This document shows positions 6,458 to 14,848 of a stretch of DNA of 64,000 nucleotides, in pieces. Every line of letters begins with the position of its first letter. Positions within the stretch are counted from its first letter, which is position 1. Both the position numbers and the translations under genes were made by a program. Source of the stretch: an uncultured Eubacteriales bacterium (GTDB lineage: Bacteria; Bacillota; Clostridia; Oscillospirales; QAMX01); NCBI GenBank assembly GCA_905205975.1, contig CAJLFQ010000002.1:1-64000 (forward strand), read 5' to 3'. The notes under the pieces are model-generated. The model was not told the DNA's origin. It ran no database searches and saw nothing but the letters and a program-made list of their open reading frames with translations.

Positions 6458-8101
6458 ATGGGTCTTGCGCTTTACAACAAATGGCGGCCGATGCGGTTTG
6501 ACGATGTGATCGGCCAGGAACACATCACGCGCACGCTGAAAAATCAGGCTGCGCTCGGCAGGCTCGCCCATGCGTATCTGTTCTGCGGTCCGCGCGGCAC
6601 GGGCAAAACGACCTGCGCACGCATTCTGGCCAAGGCGGCCAACTGTCTCCAGCCGGTCAACGGCGACCCGTGCAACCAGTGCGAAGCCTGCCGCAGCATC
6701 AACGACGGCAGTGCGACCGACGTTTTTGAGCTGGACGCCGCCGCCTATACCGGCGTCGACAGCATCCGCGACCTCCGCGATGAGGCTGTCTATGCCCCGG
6801 CCGAGCTGAAGAAAAAAGTTTATATCATGGACGAAGTCCATATGCTTTCGCAGAGCGCGTTCAACGCCCTGCTGAAAATCCTTGAAGAGCCGCCGGAACA
6901 CGTCATGTTCATCCTCGCCTCCACGGAGCTGCACAAGATTCCGGCGACGATTCTTTCCCGCTGCCAGCGGTTTGAATTCCGCCGCATCGAACGCCGCGAC
7001 ATCGCCCGCCGCCTGATGAAAGTCGCCGCAGAGGAGGGGATTCCCCTCGCCGAAAGCGGCGCATCGACGATTGCGCACATGTCCGACGGCGCCATGCGCA
7101 ACGCGCTCAGCCTGCTGGAGCAGGCATCCGCGCTGTCCGGCAGCGGCGTGACGCTCGACAGCGACGGCGTCGCCAAGGCGCTCGGACTGGTCACGGCGGA
7201 GGCGCTGCTCGAATGCGCCGGGATGATTGCCGCCGGCGACGTCAAAAGCACGCTGACGCTGTTCACCGAACAATATGAAGGCGGCGTCGAACCGTCCGGC
7301 TTTGCCGACCGGCTTATGGCGCTGTACCGCGATCTGCTCATCCGCAAAACAAGCGACACCGATCTGCTCATCGGCAGCGGGTATACCGCCGGAGACCTCA
7401 GCCGTCTGCTGGCGCAGTATACGCCGGAGCGCCTGCTCTACTCCGTGAAGACGCTGCGCGACGCGCTCTTGCAGCTGAACCGCAGCCCGAACCGCCGGAT
7501 TGACGTCGAAATGGCGCTGCTCGCGCTCTGCAAGCCGAGCCTCGGCGGGGATCCTTCCGCACTTTCGGCGCGCATCGCCGCGATCGAAACGCGCATCGCT
7601 TCCGGCGCAGTCGTCCCGGCAGCGGCGCCGGCGGAAGAACCGGCGTCTGCTCCCGCAGAAACCGCCGCACCCAAAGCGGCCCCGGCGGCGCAGGCAAAGG
7701 CAAAACCGGCAGCTCCGGCGAAACCGGCCGCTGCTGCTTCGGGGTTCCAGCCGATTTCCTACCGCGATGAGCTGCTGTCCGCCCTGCGCGATTCGCTGGA
7801 CCGCGGGACGTATACCTATATGAAATCGTGCGATCTCCTGTCAGACGGCGCAAAGCTGCTGATCCGTTCGCCGGACGAAATGACGCATGAGATCGTTTCC
7901 CGCCGCAAAACGCTGGACGCCGTGACCGATACGCTGGCGACGCTCGACCGACCGATGACCGTTTCTGCGGAGCTGTCGGTCGGCGGCACGCCCGCCCCGG
8001 CCGCACCCGCCGGAGACGGCGCGCCGTCCGGCGCGTCGGACGGCTTCGACGAGCTGCTCAGCTTCGCCGCAGACAACCCTGATTTTGCAGATATCCGCTG
8101 A
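6458..8101 (+). CDS. dnaX: DNA polymerase III subunit gamma/tau
   Basis: This is the clamp-loader ATPase of the replicative polymerase. Residues 44-52 (GPRGTGKTT) are the Walker A loop; C63, C72, C75 and C78 form the zinc site; DEVH at 125-128 is Walker B; STELHKIPATILSRCQRF carries the sensor-1 and SRC arginine-finger region. After about residue 385 comes an Ala/Pro-rich linker, then a C-terminal domain ending at 547. AAAGGAG at 6442-6448 precedes the ATG by 9 bases. recR follows after 50 bases, but the ebfC/yaaK gene that usually sits between them in Bacillota is missing. Confidence 0.96.
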   Translation: MGLALYNKWRPMRFDDVIGQEHITRTLKNQAALGRLAHAYLFCGPRGTGKTTCARILAKAANCLQPVNGDPCNQCEACRSINDGSATDVFELDAAAYTGVDSIRDLRDEAVYAPAELKKKVYIMDEVHMLSQSAFNALLKILEEPPEHVMFILASTELHKIPATILSRCQRFEFRRIERRDIARRLMKVAAEEGIPLAESGASTIAHMSDGAMRNALSLLEQASALSGSGVTLDSDGVAKALGLVTAEALLECAGMIAAGDVKSTLTLFTEQYEGGVEPSGFADRLMALYRDLLIRKTSDTDLLIGSGYTAGDLSRLLAQYTPERLLYSVKTLRDALLQLNRSPNRRIDVEMALLALCKPSLGGDPSALSARIAAIETRIASGAVVPAAAPAEEPASAPAETAAPKAAPAAQAKAKPAAPAKPAAAASGFQPISYRDELLSALRDSLDRGTYTYMKSCDLLSDGAKLLIRSPDEMTHEIVSRRKTLDAVTDTLATLDRPMTVSAELSVGGTPAPAAPAGDGAPSGASDGFDELLSFAADNPDFADIR

Positions 8102-8151
8102 CGAAAACGGCGGTTCATCCAACCTGTTTTCACCCAAAAGGAGAGAATTTC

Positions 8152-8757
8152 ATGCCCGATACCCCGTTTGCCGCACCGGTTGAGCGGCTGATTGAATGCT
8201 TCCAGCGCCTGCCCGGCATCGGCAGGAAGAGCGCGCAACGGCTGGCTTTTTATGTGATGAGCATGGATGAAGCGTCGGCGCAGAACTTTGCCGAGTCGAT
8301 TCTGGATGTCAAGCATACGGTTTTTCAGTGCGAGGTTTGCCAGAACCTGACCGACCGCGCAATCTGTCCGATCTGCGCCAACCCGGCCAGAGACCATGCC
8401 GTCGTGTGCGTCGTCGAATCGCCTGCCGACGTGGCGGCGATTGAACGCACGCGGGAGTACCACGGCGTCTATCATGTGCTGCACGGCGTCATTTCGCCGC
8501 TGAATCAGGTCGGCCCGGAAGACATCAAAATCAAAGAGCTGCTGACCCGCGTCCGAAACGGCGGGATTCAGGAAGTGATTATGGCGACCAACCCGGATAC
8601 GACAGGCGAAACGACGGCCATGTATATCTCCGGCCTGCTGCGTCCGCTCGGCCTCCGCGTGACGCGGCTTGCCTACGGGATCCCTGTCGGCGGGCATCTG
8701 GAATTTGCCGACGAGGTCACGCTGCTCCACGCGCTGGAAGGCCGCCGGGAGATCTGA
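8152..8757 (+). CDS. recR: Recombination protein RecR
   Basis: RecR works with RecO and RecF in recombinational repair, loading RecA at gaps. The 201 residues match the family length: an N-terminal helix-hairpin-helix (LPGIGRKSAQR, about 20-30), a four-cysteine zinc finger (C60, C63, C72, C75) and a Toprim domain starting VCVVESPADVAAIE with HGVISPL. The ATG has AAAAGGAGAG upstream. It is probably co-transcribed with dnaX and followed by a GC-rich hairpin at 8773-8804. Confidence 0.96.
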   Translation: MPDTPFAAPVERLIECFQRLPGIGRKSAQRLAFYVMSMDEASAQNFAESILDVKHTVFQCEVCQNLTDRAICPICANPARDHAVVCVVESPADVAAIERTREYHGVYHVLHGVISPLNQVGPEDIKIKELLTRVRNGGIQEVIMATNPDTTGETTAMYISGLLRPLGLRVTRLAYGIPVGGHLEFADEVTLLHALEGRREI

Positions 8758-8772
8758 ACGAAATATGGAAAC

Positions 8773-8806
8773 AACCGCCGGACGCAGCCCTGCGCCCGGC
8801 GGTTTG
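8773..8806 (+). terminator. Probable terminator of dnaX-recR
   Basis: AACCGCCGG pairs with CCGGCGGTT around an ACGCAGCCCTGCGC loop; the T run is weak. Confidence 0.55.
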
Positions 8807-8844
8807 CTGTGAAACGGCAGGGGAGCGTACCTCGGTGCATATCC

Positions 8845-8955
8845 AGAGTTCGACCTCATCCGGCGGAAACAATTTTCGCGGAAAATTGTTTCCGCCACCT
8901 TCCCCTTCTCAGAGGACGCAGGCGTTCCTTCGGAAAGCCCGCTGGCTTTGAGCAT
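8845..8955. repeat. MITE-like intergenic repeat, copy C (single arm)
   Basis: AGTTCGACCTCATCC is followed by a perfect 16-bp stem at 8862-8896 (GGCGGAAACAATTTTC, loop GCG) and a decayed small hairpin. The interior module GGCGTTCCTTCGGAAAGCC is shared with copies A and F. Confidence 0.75.
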
Positions 8956-8987
8956 ACCCTGTGTTCCCGCTCCAAGCGCTCCGCATG

Positions 8988-9019
8988 CAAAAACGCCCCG
9001 GATGGCGGCATCCGGGGCG
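8988..9019 (-). terminator. Terminator of radC
   Basis: CGCCCCGGATG and CATCCGGGGCG (8994-9019) form the stem. The minus strand continues with TTTTT. Confidence 0.85.
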
Positions 9020-9025
9020 CAAAAA

Positions 9026-9778
9026 TCAAATCAGGTTGCTGTCTGCGAGGGAAACATAATCGCCGGTCGGGTCGCTGGCGCCGGTGGGGTCGGCGATGAT
9101 CAAATGGTCGAGCAGGCAGATGTTCACGCCGGCCAGCGCATGCTTGAGCTGCAGCGTCGTCTGCAAGTCGGACTCCGACGGCACGGCATAGCCGCTCGGA
9201 TGGTTGTGCGCCAGCACGACGTATTTCGCCTGGACGGAGACGGCGGTGGAGAGAATCTGCTGGATCTCCAGCGTGGAGGCTGCGACGCCGCCGACGGTGA
9301 TGATCCTGCCGTAAACCGGCGTCTTTTTGGCGTCCAGACACAGAAGATAGACGTTTTCTTCGCGGCGGCCGATGAAAACCGGCGTCAGAAACCGGCCGAT
9401 CGCCTCAGTGGACGTCAAATGCAGGCGGCGGGTTCTGCGCGCGGCGTAATAACGGCGGGCGGCTTCCATCGTCAGCTTCAGGAGAACCGCGGCGGATTCG
9501 CCGACGCCGGGGACGGCCTGCAATTCTTCCGGCGGCGCCTCCAGCAGGCCGCGGAAGGAGCCGAACCGCTCCAGCAGCCGGTGGGCGGTTTCATTTGTGT
9601 CGCCGCGGGGAATCGCATGATAGAGCAGCATCTCCAGCACTTCATGGTCGTCCAGATGATCGAGCCCGTAGGTCAGCGCCTTGCTGCGCATCCGGCTGCG
9701 GTGGCCGGCGTGTGGGTTCCGGGCGGGGGATGGAGCAGGGAACGGTGCGGGATTGACTGTGTCGGGTTCGTTTGCCAT
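9026..9778 (-). CDS. radC: RadC-family JAB-domain protein
   Basis: The 250-residue protein has the RadC layout: a helix-hairpin-helix region (LQAVPGVGESAAVLLKL) and a C-terminal JAB/MPN metallo-hydrolase-like domain with AHNHPSG, an upstream acidic strand and a downstream SESD, the metal-binding set. The family's role is unsettled: it was linked to DNA repair, yet deletions often show no repair defect. The N-terminus has a Pro/Ala-rich extension of about 20 residues. The gene is alone, with its own promoter at 9812-9840 and terminator at 8988-9019. Confidence 0.92.
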   Translation of the reverse strand: MANEPDTVNPAPFPAPSPARNPHAGHRSRMRSKALTYGLDHLDDHEVLEMLLYHAIPRGDTNETAHRLLERFGSFRGLLEAPPEELQAVPGVGESAAVLLKLTMEAARRYYAARRTRRLHLTSTEAIGRFLTPVFIGRREENVYLLCLDAKKTPVYGRIITVGGVAASTLEIQQILSTAVSVQAKYVVLAHNHPSGYAVPSESDLQTTLQLKHALAGVNICLLDHLIIADPTGASDPTGDYVSLADSNLI

Positions 9779-9811
9779 CGGAACGCCTCGCTTTCCGGCG
9801 GATTTGCTTCT

Positions 9812-9840
9812 ATTTTATTACGTCCGCCCGGAAAAGTCAA
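9812..9840 (-). promoter_or_regulatory. Promoter of radC
   Basis: Read on the minus strand: TTGACT (9840-9835), 17 bp, TAAAAT (9817-9812), about 35 bases before the radC start. Confidence 0.7.
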
Positions 9841-9911
9841 CTGCTCTGAAGCGGGCCGCCGTGCAGAAAAGACTGTAATGTGTCACTTTTGTTACAGGTG
9901 CGCCGAACCGC

Positions 9912-9940
9912 TTGACTTTGCCCGGCGGTTCGCGTATAAT
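9912..9940 (+). promoter_or_regulatory. Strong promoter of the SLH protein gene
   Basis: TTGACT (9912-9917), a 17-bp spacer and a perfect TATAAT (9935-9940), about 60 bases before the start codon. Confidence 0.8.
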
Positions 9941-10003
9941 AGCAACTGTAAACAGGGCGCTTCCGGAAAAGAAGCGAACCCAAAAAAATAGGAGGAAAAA
10001 GCT

Positions 10004-12016
10004 ATGAAAAAGTTTGCAAGACTTCTTTCGATGGTCCTCGCAGTCGCGACGGTTCTGACGCTTTGCGTCGGTGCGTTTGACTATGTCGACGCAGCAGACA
10101 TCGATGAGTCGAAAGTCGACGCTGTTAACGCAGTGTACGACTGGGGCATCATGCAGGGCAACAACAAGGGCGAATTCAACCCGAAGGGTCTGCTCACGCG
10201 TGACGAAATGTCCAAAATTATGTACGCCATGAAGGAAATCGGCCTCGACGTCGAATCCTACTACGGCGGCTTCCTGACGGCTGCTTTCGTCGACGCGGCG
10301 AAGGTTCCGGCATGGAGCAAGAACTACATGGGTTATGCCTACATTGAAAACATCTTCGTCGGCAACGCGAAGAAGGAAATCAATGCGCTGGGCAACCTGT
10401 CCTACGTCCAGGCGACGATCGTTCTCCTGCGCGCGCTGGGTGCTGACCGCATGTACGGGTTCGACAACAACCCGGAAGGCGTGAAAATCACCTACGTGGT
10501 GGACGGCAAGACCTACAACCTCTTCGAAGGTCCGAAGTGGTTCGAGAACGCTGTTTCCTACGGCGCCAAGTACAAGCTGTTCAAGGGTCTCGACATCGCT
10601 GACTTCAACGCGAACATCACGCGTGAAGACGTCGCTGTCATGATCTACAACGCTGTCGATCACGCTCCGTACGCCTTCAAGCTCGCTGAAAAGGTCGAAG
10701 GCGTTGTCATCGGCACCAAGCAGAACGACAAGAAAGTTGACTGCTTCGAATTCGCAAACGGCGAACTTTACCCGATCGGCGACCTGAAGGTTGCTGACTT
10801 CATGGGCAAGAAGGTCGAATTCTGCGTCGAACCCGCCGAACCCAAAGAAGATCGCAAAGTCGTTTCCGCCATCAAGTCCCTGGATAAGGGCGTTGTCAAC
10901 ACGACGGTCGGCGCCATCGACGAAAAAGATGGTTACTACCGCGCTGACGAAAAGAACTTCGCGAAGATCGCCGAAGTTAAGACGGCTTACCTCTTCAAGA
11001 ACAACACGATGAAGGGCGCAGAAGTTGCTATCGACGTTCTGAAAGACGAACTGAAAGCTGAACAGAACGGTCTGGGCTTCGAAGCCATCACCCTCATCAA
11101 CAACGGCGATTCCATCTCCGTCATCTACAACCCGGTCGTCTTCATCGACGGCAACTTCGTCAAATCCATTGGCGGCATCAAGCGCGAAGTCAAGGACAAC
11201 AAGTACACCGGCAAATACTACGTTACCTACAACCGCAACGATCTGTATGTTCCGATGAAAAAGCTGGACGACAATGCATGGCTGGCAGTCCGTGTGAACG
11301 GCAACGAAGTCGAAGTCGTCGGCACCCCGAAGACGATCGACGTCGCTGACATCAACGCTTCCGTCAAGGGCGGCAACTACACCTTCACCTACAAGGGCGA
11401 AGAAATGACTGTTGTCACCGCTAAGAACGCAGTCCTCGGCAACGTTACGATGCTCTCCAAGGATGCAGACATGTTTGACAAGATCGCCAGCAAGGACGCG
11501 AAGACGCTGAACGCACTGGTTTACGGCAACCTGATCCTTGGTGTTTCCAAGAAGGCCGAAGCACCGAAGCCGCTGGGCACCTACGCATACGTCCTGGATG
11601 TTACGACGACCGCTTCCGCGGGCAACACGATCTATGTCGTGAAGGCCCTTGTCAACGCCGAAATCAAGACGATCATCGTCAAGGCAGCAGGCGTTGAAGG
11701 CACGCCGGTTGTTGGCAACGTCTACGAATACAGCCTCCAGGCGAAAGACACTGACGACCTGAAGAAGGGCGACGTCGTCCTTACTAACGGCACGGAGGTC
11801 AAGCTGGACGACTGGAATGAGAAAAACTTCGACGCAACGAAGCTCAGCGACAAGGTTGTTGTTGTTTACAACAAGGATCTTGACACGGTCATCGATGCAA
11901 CGAAGCTGATCGCCAAAGACGGCGTCGTGACGCTGGAAGGCGAAGAGATCTACGAAGGCGCTCTGCGCATCTACAAAGGCGCTAAGTACATCCTCATCTG
12001 GATCCAGTACAAGTAA
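10004..12016 (+). CDS. Secreted S-layer-homology (SLH) domain protein, probable surface-layer protein
   Basis: A signal peptide (MKKFARLLSMVLAVATVLTL, cleavage near VGA-FDYV) leads a 670-residue secreted protein. The first ~200 residues hold SLH-type repeats: AVNAVYDWGIMQGNNKGEFN with LLTRDEMSKIMYAM, a second around NYMGYAYIENIFVGN with YVQATIVLLRALG, and a third around AVSYGAKYKLFKGLD with ITREDVAVMIYNAV. SLH domains anchor proteins to cell-wall polymers. The rest is Lys/Asp/Val-rich, beta-strand-like and without a recognised catalytic domain. A consensus promoter, AGGAGG ribosome site, strong codon bias and a strong terminator point to very high expression, as for a major surface protein. 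Confidence 0.85.
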   Translation: MKKFARLLSMVLAVATVLTLCVGAFDYVDAADIDESKVDAVNAVYDWGIMQGNNKGEFNPKGLLTRDEMSKIMYAMKEIGLDVESYYGGFLTAAFVDAAKVPAWSKNYMGYAYIENIFVGNAKKEINALGNLSYVQATIVLLRALGADRMYGFDNNPEGVKITYVVDGKTYNLFEGPKWFENAVSYGAKYKLFKGLDIADFNANITREDVAVMIYNAVDHAPYAFKLAEKVEGVVIGTKQNDKKVDCFEFANGELYPIGDLKVADFMGKKVEFCVEPAEPKEDRKVVSAIKSLDKGVVNTTVGAIDEKDGYYRADEKNFAKIAEVKTAYLFKNNTMKGAEVAIDVLKDELKAEQNGLGFEAITLINNGDSISVIYNPVVFIDGNFVKSIGGIKREVKDNKYTGKYYVTYNRNDLYVPMKKLDDNAWLAVRVNGNEVEVVGTPKTIDVADINASVKGGNYTFTYKGEEMTVVTAKNAVLGNVTMLSKDADMFDKIASKDAKTLNALVYGNLILGVSKKAEAPKPLGTYAYVLDVTTTASAGNTIYVVKALVNAEIKTIIVKAAGVEGTPVVGNVYEYSLQAKDTDDLKKGDVVLTNGTEVKLDDWNEKNFDATKLSDKVVVVYNKDLDTVIDATKLIAKDGVVTLEGEEIYEGALRIYKGAKYILIWIQYK

Positions 12017-12048
12017 GCTTTCTGAAAGCTGAAACAGTGAACTGAGAA

Positions 12049-12083
12049 GCACCCCGCAGGGTTAACCCTGCGGGGTGCTTTTT
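12049..12083 (+). terminator. Terminator of the SLH protein gene
   Basis: GCACCCCGCAGGG and its complement around a TTAA loop, followed by TTTTT. Confidence 0.93.
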
Positions 12084-12089
12084 GCGTGT

Positions 12090-12185
12090 CGGGGGTAAGT
12101 TGGCGGATAGGCTGCGGGTTTGTGTTGGCGGATATCCGATGGTTGGTGCGTTGGGGGATATACTGCGGGTGTGTTGCGGCGGGAA
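12090..12185 (+). repeat. Degenerate GCGGGT/GTTGGCGGATA tandem repeat, locus 1
   Basis: Loose ~25-30 bp units contain GTTGGCGGATA and CTGCGGGT, directly after a terminator. The same motif recurs at 47545-47645 and, inverted, at 50255-50330. The remaining bases up to 12340 include a small hairpin (12176-12202) but no gene. Confidence 0.6.
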
Positions 12186-12340
12186 TCGATTTCCTGCCGC
12201 TGTCTTCTGTCGAAAGCGATTGCGCAAATGGCGCTTTTTTTGTATGATTTTCCATGCGCTTCGCACAAATTCTGATGAAACAGCCGGATTCGTTGCGGTT
12301 TTCCATGCTTTTTTTCTGTTTTTGCCCATAATCAGTTTTC

Positions 12341-12369
12341 TGATATCGATAAATACAATATTGATATCA
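12341..12369. promoter_or_regulatory. Inverted repeat, candidate operator of the mdh-fumC-hdr-flx-frd operon
   Basis: TGATATCGATA (12341-12351) and TATTGATATCA (12359-12369) form an 11-bp inverted repeat with one mismatch and a 7-base centre, 11 bases upstream of the -35 box. It is in an unusually AT-rich patch. It does not match the Rex consensus. A transcription factor site is inferred from symmetry and position only. Confidence 0.5.
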
Positions 12370-12380
12370 AAAAAAGGGAA

Positions 12381-12409
12381 TTGCCAAATGCGTCGAATCA
12401 TGCTATAAT
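12381..12409 (+). promoter_or_regulatory. Promoter of the succinate/electron-bifurcation operon
   Basis: TTGCCA (12381-12386), 17 bp, perfect TATAAT (12404-12409), 40 bases before the first start codon. No other clear promoter or terminator is seen until after 24 kb. Confidence 0.8.
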
Positions 12410-12448
12410 AAGACCAGAAACGATTAAGTACAATAGAGAAGGTGCGTT

Positions 12449-13393
12449 ATGAACAAAATTTCCATTATCGGTACCGGCAGCGTCGGCTCGACCATCGCTT
12501 ACACCCTGACGGTTATGGGTCTGGCCTCTGAAATCGTCATGATCGACATCAACAGCGAAAAAGCGCTGGGCGAAGCCCTGGATATCCGGCAAGGCACGCC
12601 GTTCTGCGGTGCCTGCTCCATCTACGCCGGCGATTACCGCGACGCCGCGAATTCCAACATCGTTATCATCACGTCCGGCATTGCCCGCAAACCGGGTCAG
12701 ACCCGTCTGGAACTGGCGCAGACCAACGTCAACATCACGAAACAGATCATCCCGGAAATCACGAAGTACGCGCCGGATGCCATTTACATCATCGTCAGCA
12801 ACCCGGTGGACATCCTGACCTATACGTTCAACAAAATCTCCGGTCTGCCCGAAAGCCATATCATCGGCTCCGGCACGATTCTCGATACGGCGCGCCTCCG
12901 CGCACGCCTTTCCGAATACTACAACATCAACCAGAGCAACGTCCACGCCTACGTCTTCGGCGAACACGGGGACTCTTCCTTTATCCCGTGGTCCGTCGCC
13001 AACATCTCCAACGTGCCGATTAAGGACTGTGCAAAGCTCCTTGCGACGCCGGGCATCGCCGCACCGGAGCTCGACTATGATGAAATCACCCAGTATGTCA
13101 AAAAATCCGGCGGCCGCGTCATTGCCCGCAAAGGCGCGACGTTCTACGCCGTCTCCGTCTCCGTCTGCCACATCTGCAAATCGCTGCTCGTCGGCATCGA
13201 CACGACCATGACCGTTTCCACCATGATGCACGGCGAATACGGCATCGACGACGTCTGCCTCAGCACGCTGAACATGGTCGGACACGACGGCATCCGCGGC
13301 AAGGTCAACGTCAAACTGACGGATGACGAAGTCGCGCAGCTGCAGCACAGCGCCGATACGCTGAAGGGCGTTATCAGAAGCCTCGACATCTGA
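12449..13393 (+). CDS. NAD-dependent malate/L-lactate dehydrogenase family protein, probably malate dehydrogenase
   Basis: The 314-residue enzyme has the LDH/MDH fold: GTGSVG at residues 8-13 for NAD, D34 of the nucleotide site, LDTAR at 146-150 and catalytic His173 in GEHGDS. By overall likeness it would be called L-lactate dehydrogenase. At the position that separates the two activities, however, the loop reads IARKPGQTR with Arg80 where classical LDHs have Gln (NQKPGETR); Arg there normally selects dicarboxylic substrates. With fumarase next door and PEPCK in the window, reduction of oxaloacetate to malate fits better. Some clostridial LDHs may also carry Arg here, so lactate activity is not excluded. 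First gene of the operon, GAAGGTG ribosome site, 38 bases before fumC. Confidence 0.85.
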   Translation: MNKISIIGTGSVGSTIAYTLTVMGLASEIVMIDINSEKALGEALDIRQGTPFCGACSIYAGDYRDAANSNIVIITSGIARKPGQTRLELAQTNVNITKQIIPEITKYAPDAIYIIVSNPVDILTYTFNKISGLPESHIIGSGTILDTARLRARLSEYYNINQSNVHAYVFGEHGDSSFIPWSVANISNVPIKDCAKLLATPGIAAPELDYDEITQYVKKSGGRVIARKGATFYAVSVSVCHICKSLLVGIDTTMTVSTMMHGEYGIDDVCLSTLNMVGHDGIRGKVNVKLTDDEVAQLQHSADTLKGVIRSLDI

Positions 13394-13431
13394 GAAAGTC
13401 CGACACAAAAACAAAAAGGGAGCGCACATTC

Positions 13432-14808
13432 ATGGATTATCGCATTGAACACGACTCGATGGGCGAAATGAAAGTCCCGGCCGACCGGCTTTGGGGCGCA
13501 CAGACGCAGCGGAGCCACGAGAATTTTGAAATCGGCGTCGATATTGAAACGATGCCGCGCGAAGTGACCCACGCGTTCGGCATTCTGAAAAAGGCGGCCG
13601 CACAGGCCAACGCCGAGCTGAAACCGGAAAAAATGACCGCGGAGAAGCTCTCCGCCATCGAAACCGCCTGTGACGAGGTCATCTCCGGCTGCCTGAACGA
13701 CCATTTCCCGCTCGTCGTCTGGCAGACCGGCTCCGGCACGCAGTCCAACATGAACGCCAACGAGGTCATCGCCAACCGCGCCAACCAGATCGCCGGGCAA
13801 AAGCTCTGCCACCCGAACGACGATGTCAATATGAGCCAGTCCTCCAACGATACGTTCCCGACGGTGATTTCGATTTCCTCCGTCTGCGCGATCGAAGACA
13901 AGCTAATTCCGGCTGTTTCCGCGCTGATTGAAACGTTCAAACGCCTGGAAGCCGAAAATGAAGACGTCGTGAAGTCCGGCCGCACCCATTTGCAGGATGC
14001 CGTTCCGATCCGCTTCAGCCAGGAAATCTCCGGCTGGCGCGCCAGCCTGGAGCGCGACGTCGAACTGCTGCGCATGGCGGTCAGACCGCTGTATGAGCTG
14101 GCGCTCGGCGGAACCGCCGTCGGCACTGGGCTGAATGCGCCGAAAGGCTTCGCAGAGCTTGTCGCACAGAAAGTCGCCGATCTGACCGGCAAACCGTTTG
14201 TCACGGCGCCGAACAAGTTCCACGCCCTGACCTCGAAAGACGAAATCGTCTTCGCGCACGGCGCCATCAAGGCGACGGCCTGCGACATGATGAAAATCGC
14301 CAACGACGTTCGCTGGCTGGCCTCCGGCCCGCGGGATGGGCTGGGCGAGATCCACATCCCCGAAAATGAACCCGGCTCCTCCATCATGCCCGGCAAGGTC
14401 AACCCGACGCAGTGCGAAGCGGTCACGATGGTCGCCGTTCAGGTCATGGGCAACGACGTCGCCGTCGGCGTCGCCGCTTCCCAGGGCAACTTTGAACTGA
14501 ACGTTTTCATGCCGGTCATCGCCTATAACTTTTTGCAATCGGCACGCCTGCTGGCGGAAGCGGTCGCTTCGTTCGACAAGCACTGCGCCGCGGGCATCCG
14601 CGCCAACCGCGAAAAAATGCGCACGAACCTGTATCATTCGCTGATGCTTGTCACGGCGCTGAACCCGTATATCGGCTATGAAAACGCGGCGAAAGTTGCG
14701 AAAAAAGCCTATAAAGAAGATATCACGCTGAAAGAGGCGTGCGTTGCGCTCGGATTCCTGACGGCGGAACGGTTTGACGAGGTTTTCCACCCGGAGCAGA
14801 TGGCCTGA
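13432..14808 (+). CDS. fumC: Fumarate hydratase class II
   Basis: FumC interconverts malate and fumarate without an iron-sulphur cluster. The 458 residues match the family length. Signature motifs are TGSGTQSNMNANEV near residue 100, the SSND substrate loop, GRTHLQDA with its general base region, and GSSIMPGKVNPTQCE near residue 313, the fumarase/aspartase superfamily signature. AAAAAGGGAG precedes the ATG. It follows the dehydrogenase closely and leads into hdrB, placing fumarate formation directly ahead of the fumarate reductase genes at the end of the operon. Confidence 0.96.
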   Translation: MDYRIEHDSMGEMKVPADRLWGAQTQRSHENFEIGVDIETMPREVTHAFGILKKAAAQANAELKPEKMTAEKLSAIETACDEVISGCLNDHFPLVVWQTGSGTQSNMNANEVIANRANQIAGQKLCHPNDDVNMSQSSNDTFPTVISISSVCAIEDKLIPAVSALIETFKRLEAENEDVVKSGRTHLQDAVPIRFSQEISGWRASLERDVELLRMAVRPLYELALGGTAVGTGLNAPKGFAELVAQKVADLTGKPFVTAPNKFHALTSKDEIVFAHGAIKATACDMMKIANDVRWLASGPRDGLGEIHIPENEPGSSIMPGKVNPTQCEAVTMVAVQVMGNDVAVGVAASQGNFELNVFMPVIAYNFLQSARLLAEAVASFDKHCAAGIRANREKMRTNLYHSLMLVTALNPYIGYENAAKVAKKAYKEDITLKEACVALGFLTAERFDEVFHPEQMA

Positions 14809-14848
14809 CCGGACGGGCAAACCGTGAGAAAGGGGTATGGTCATCCAC

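Noticed and set aside
6808..6818. A-rich slippery stretch in dnaX that could give the gamma/tau frameshift
   Set aside because: In the reading frame it is AAG AAA AAA G, not A AAA AAG, and it lies in the ATPase domain (about residue 120), far from where a gamma form would end.
9818..12052. 744-codon open frame opposite the SLH gene
   Set aside because: Same cause: mirror of a highly biased gene on the other strand; the plus-strand protein has signal peptide, SLH repeats, promoter and terminator.
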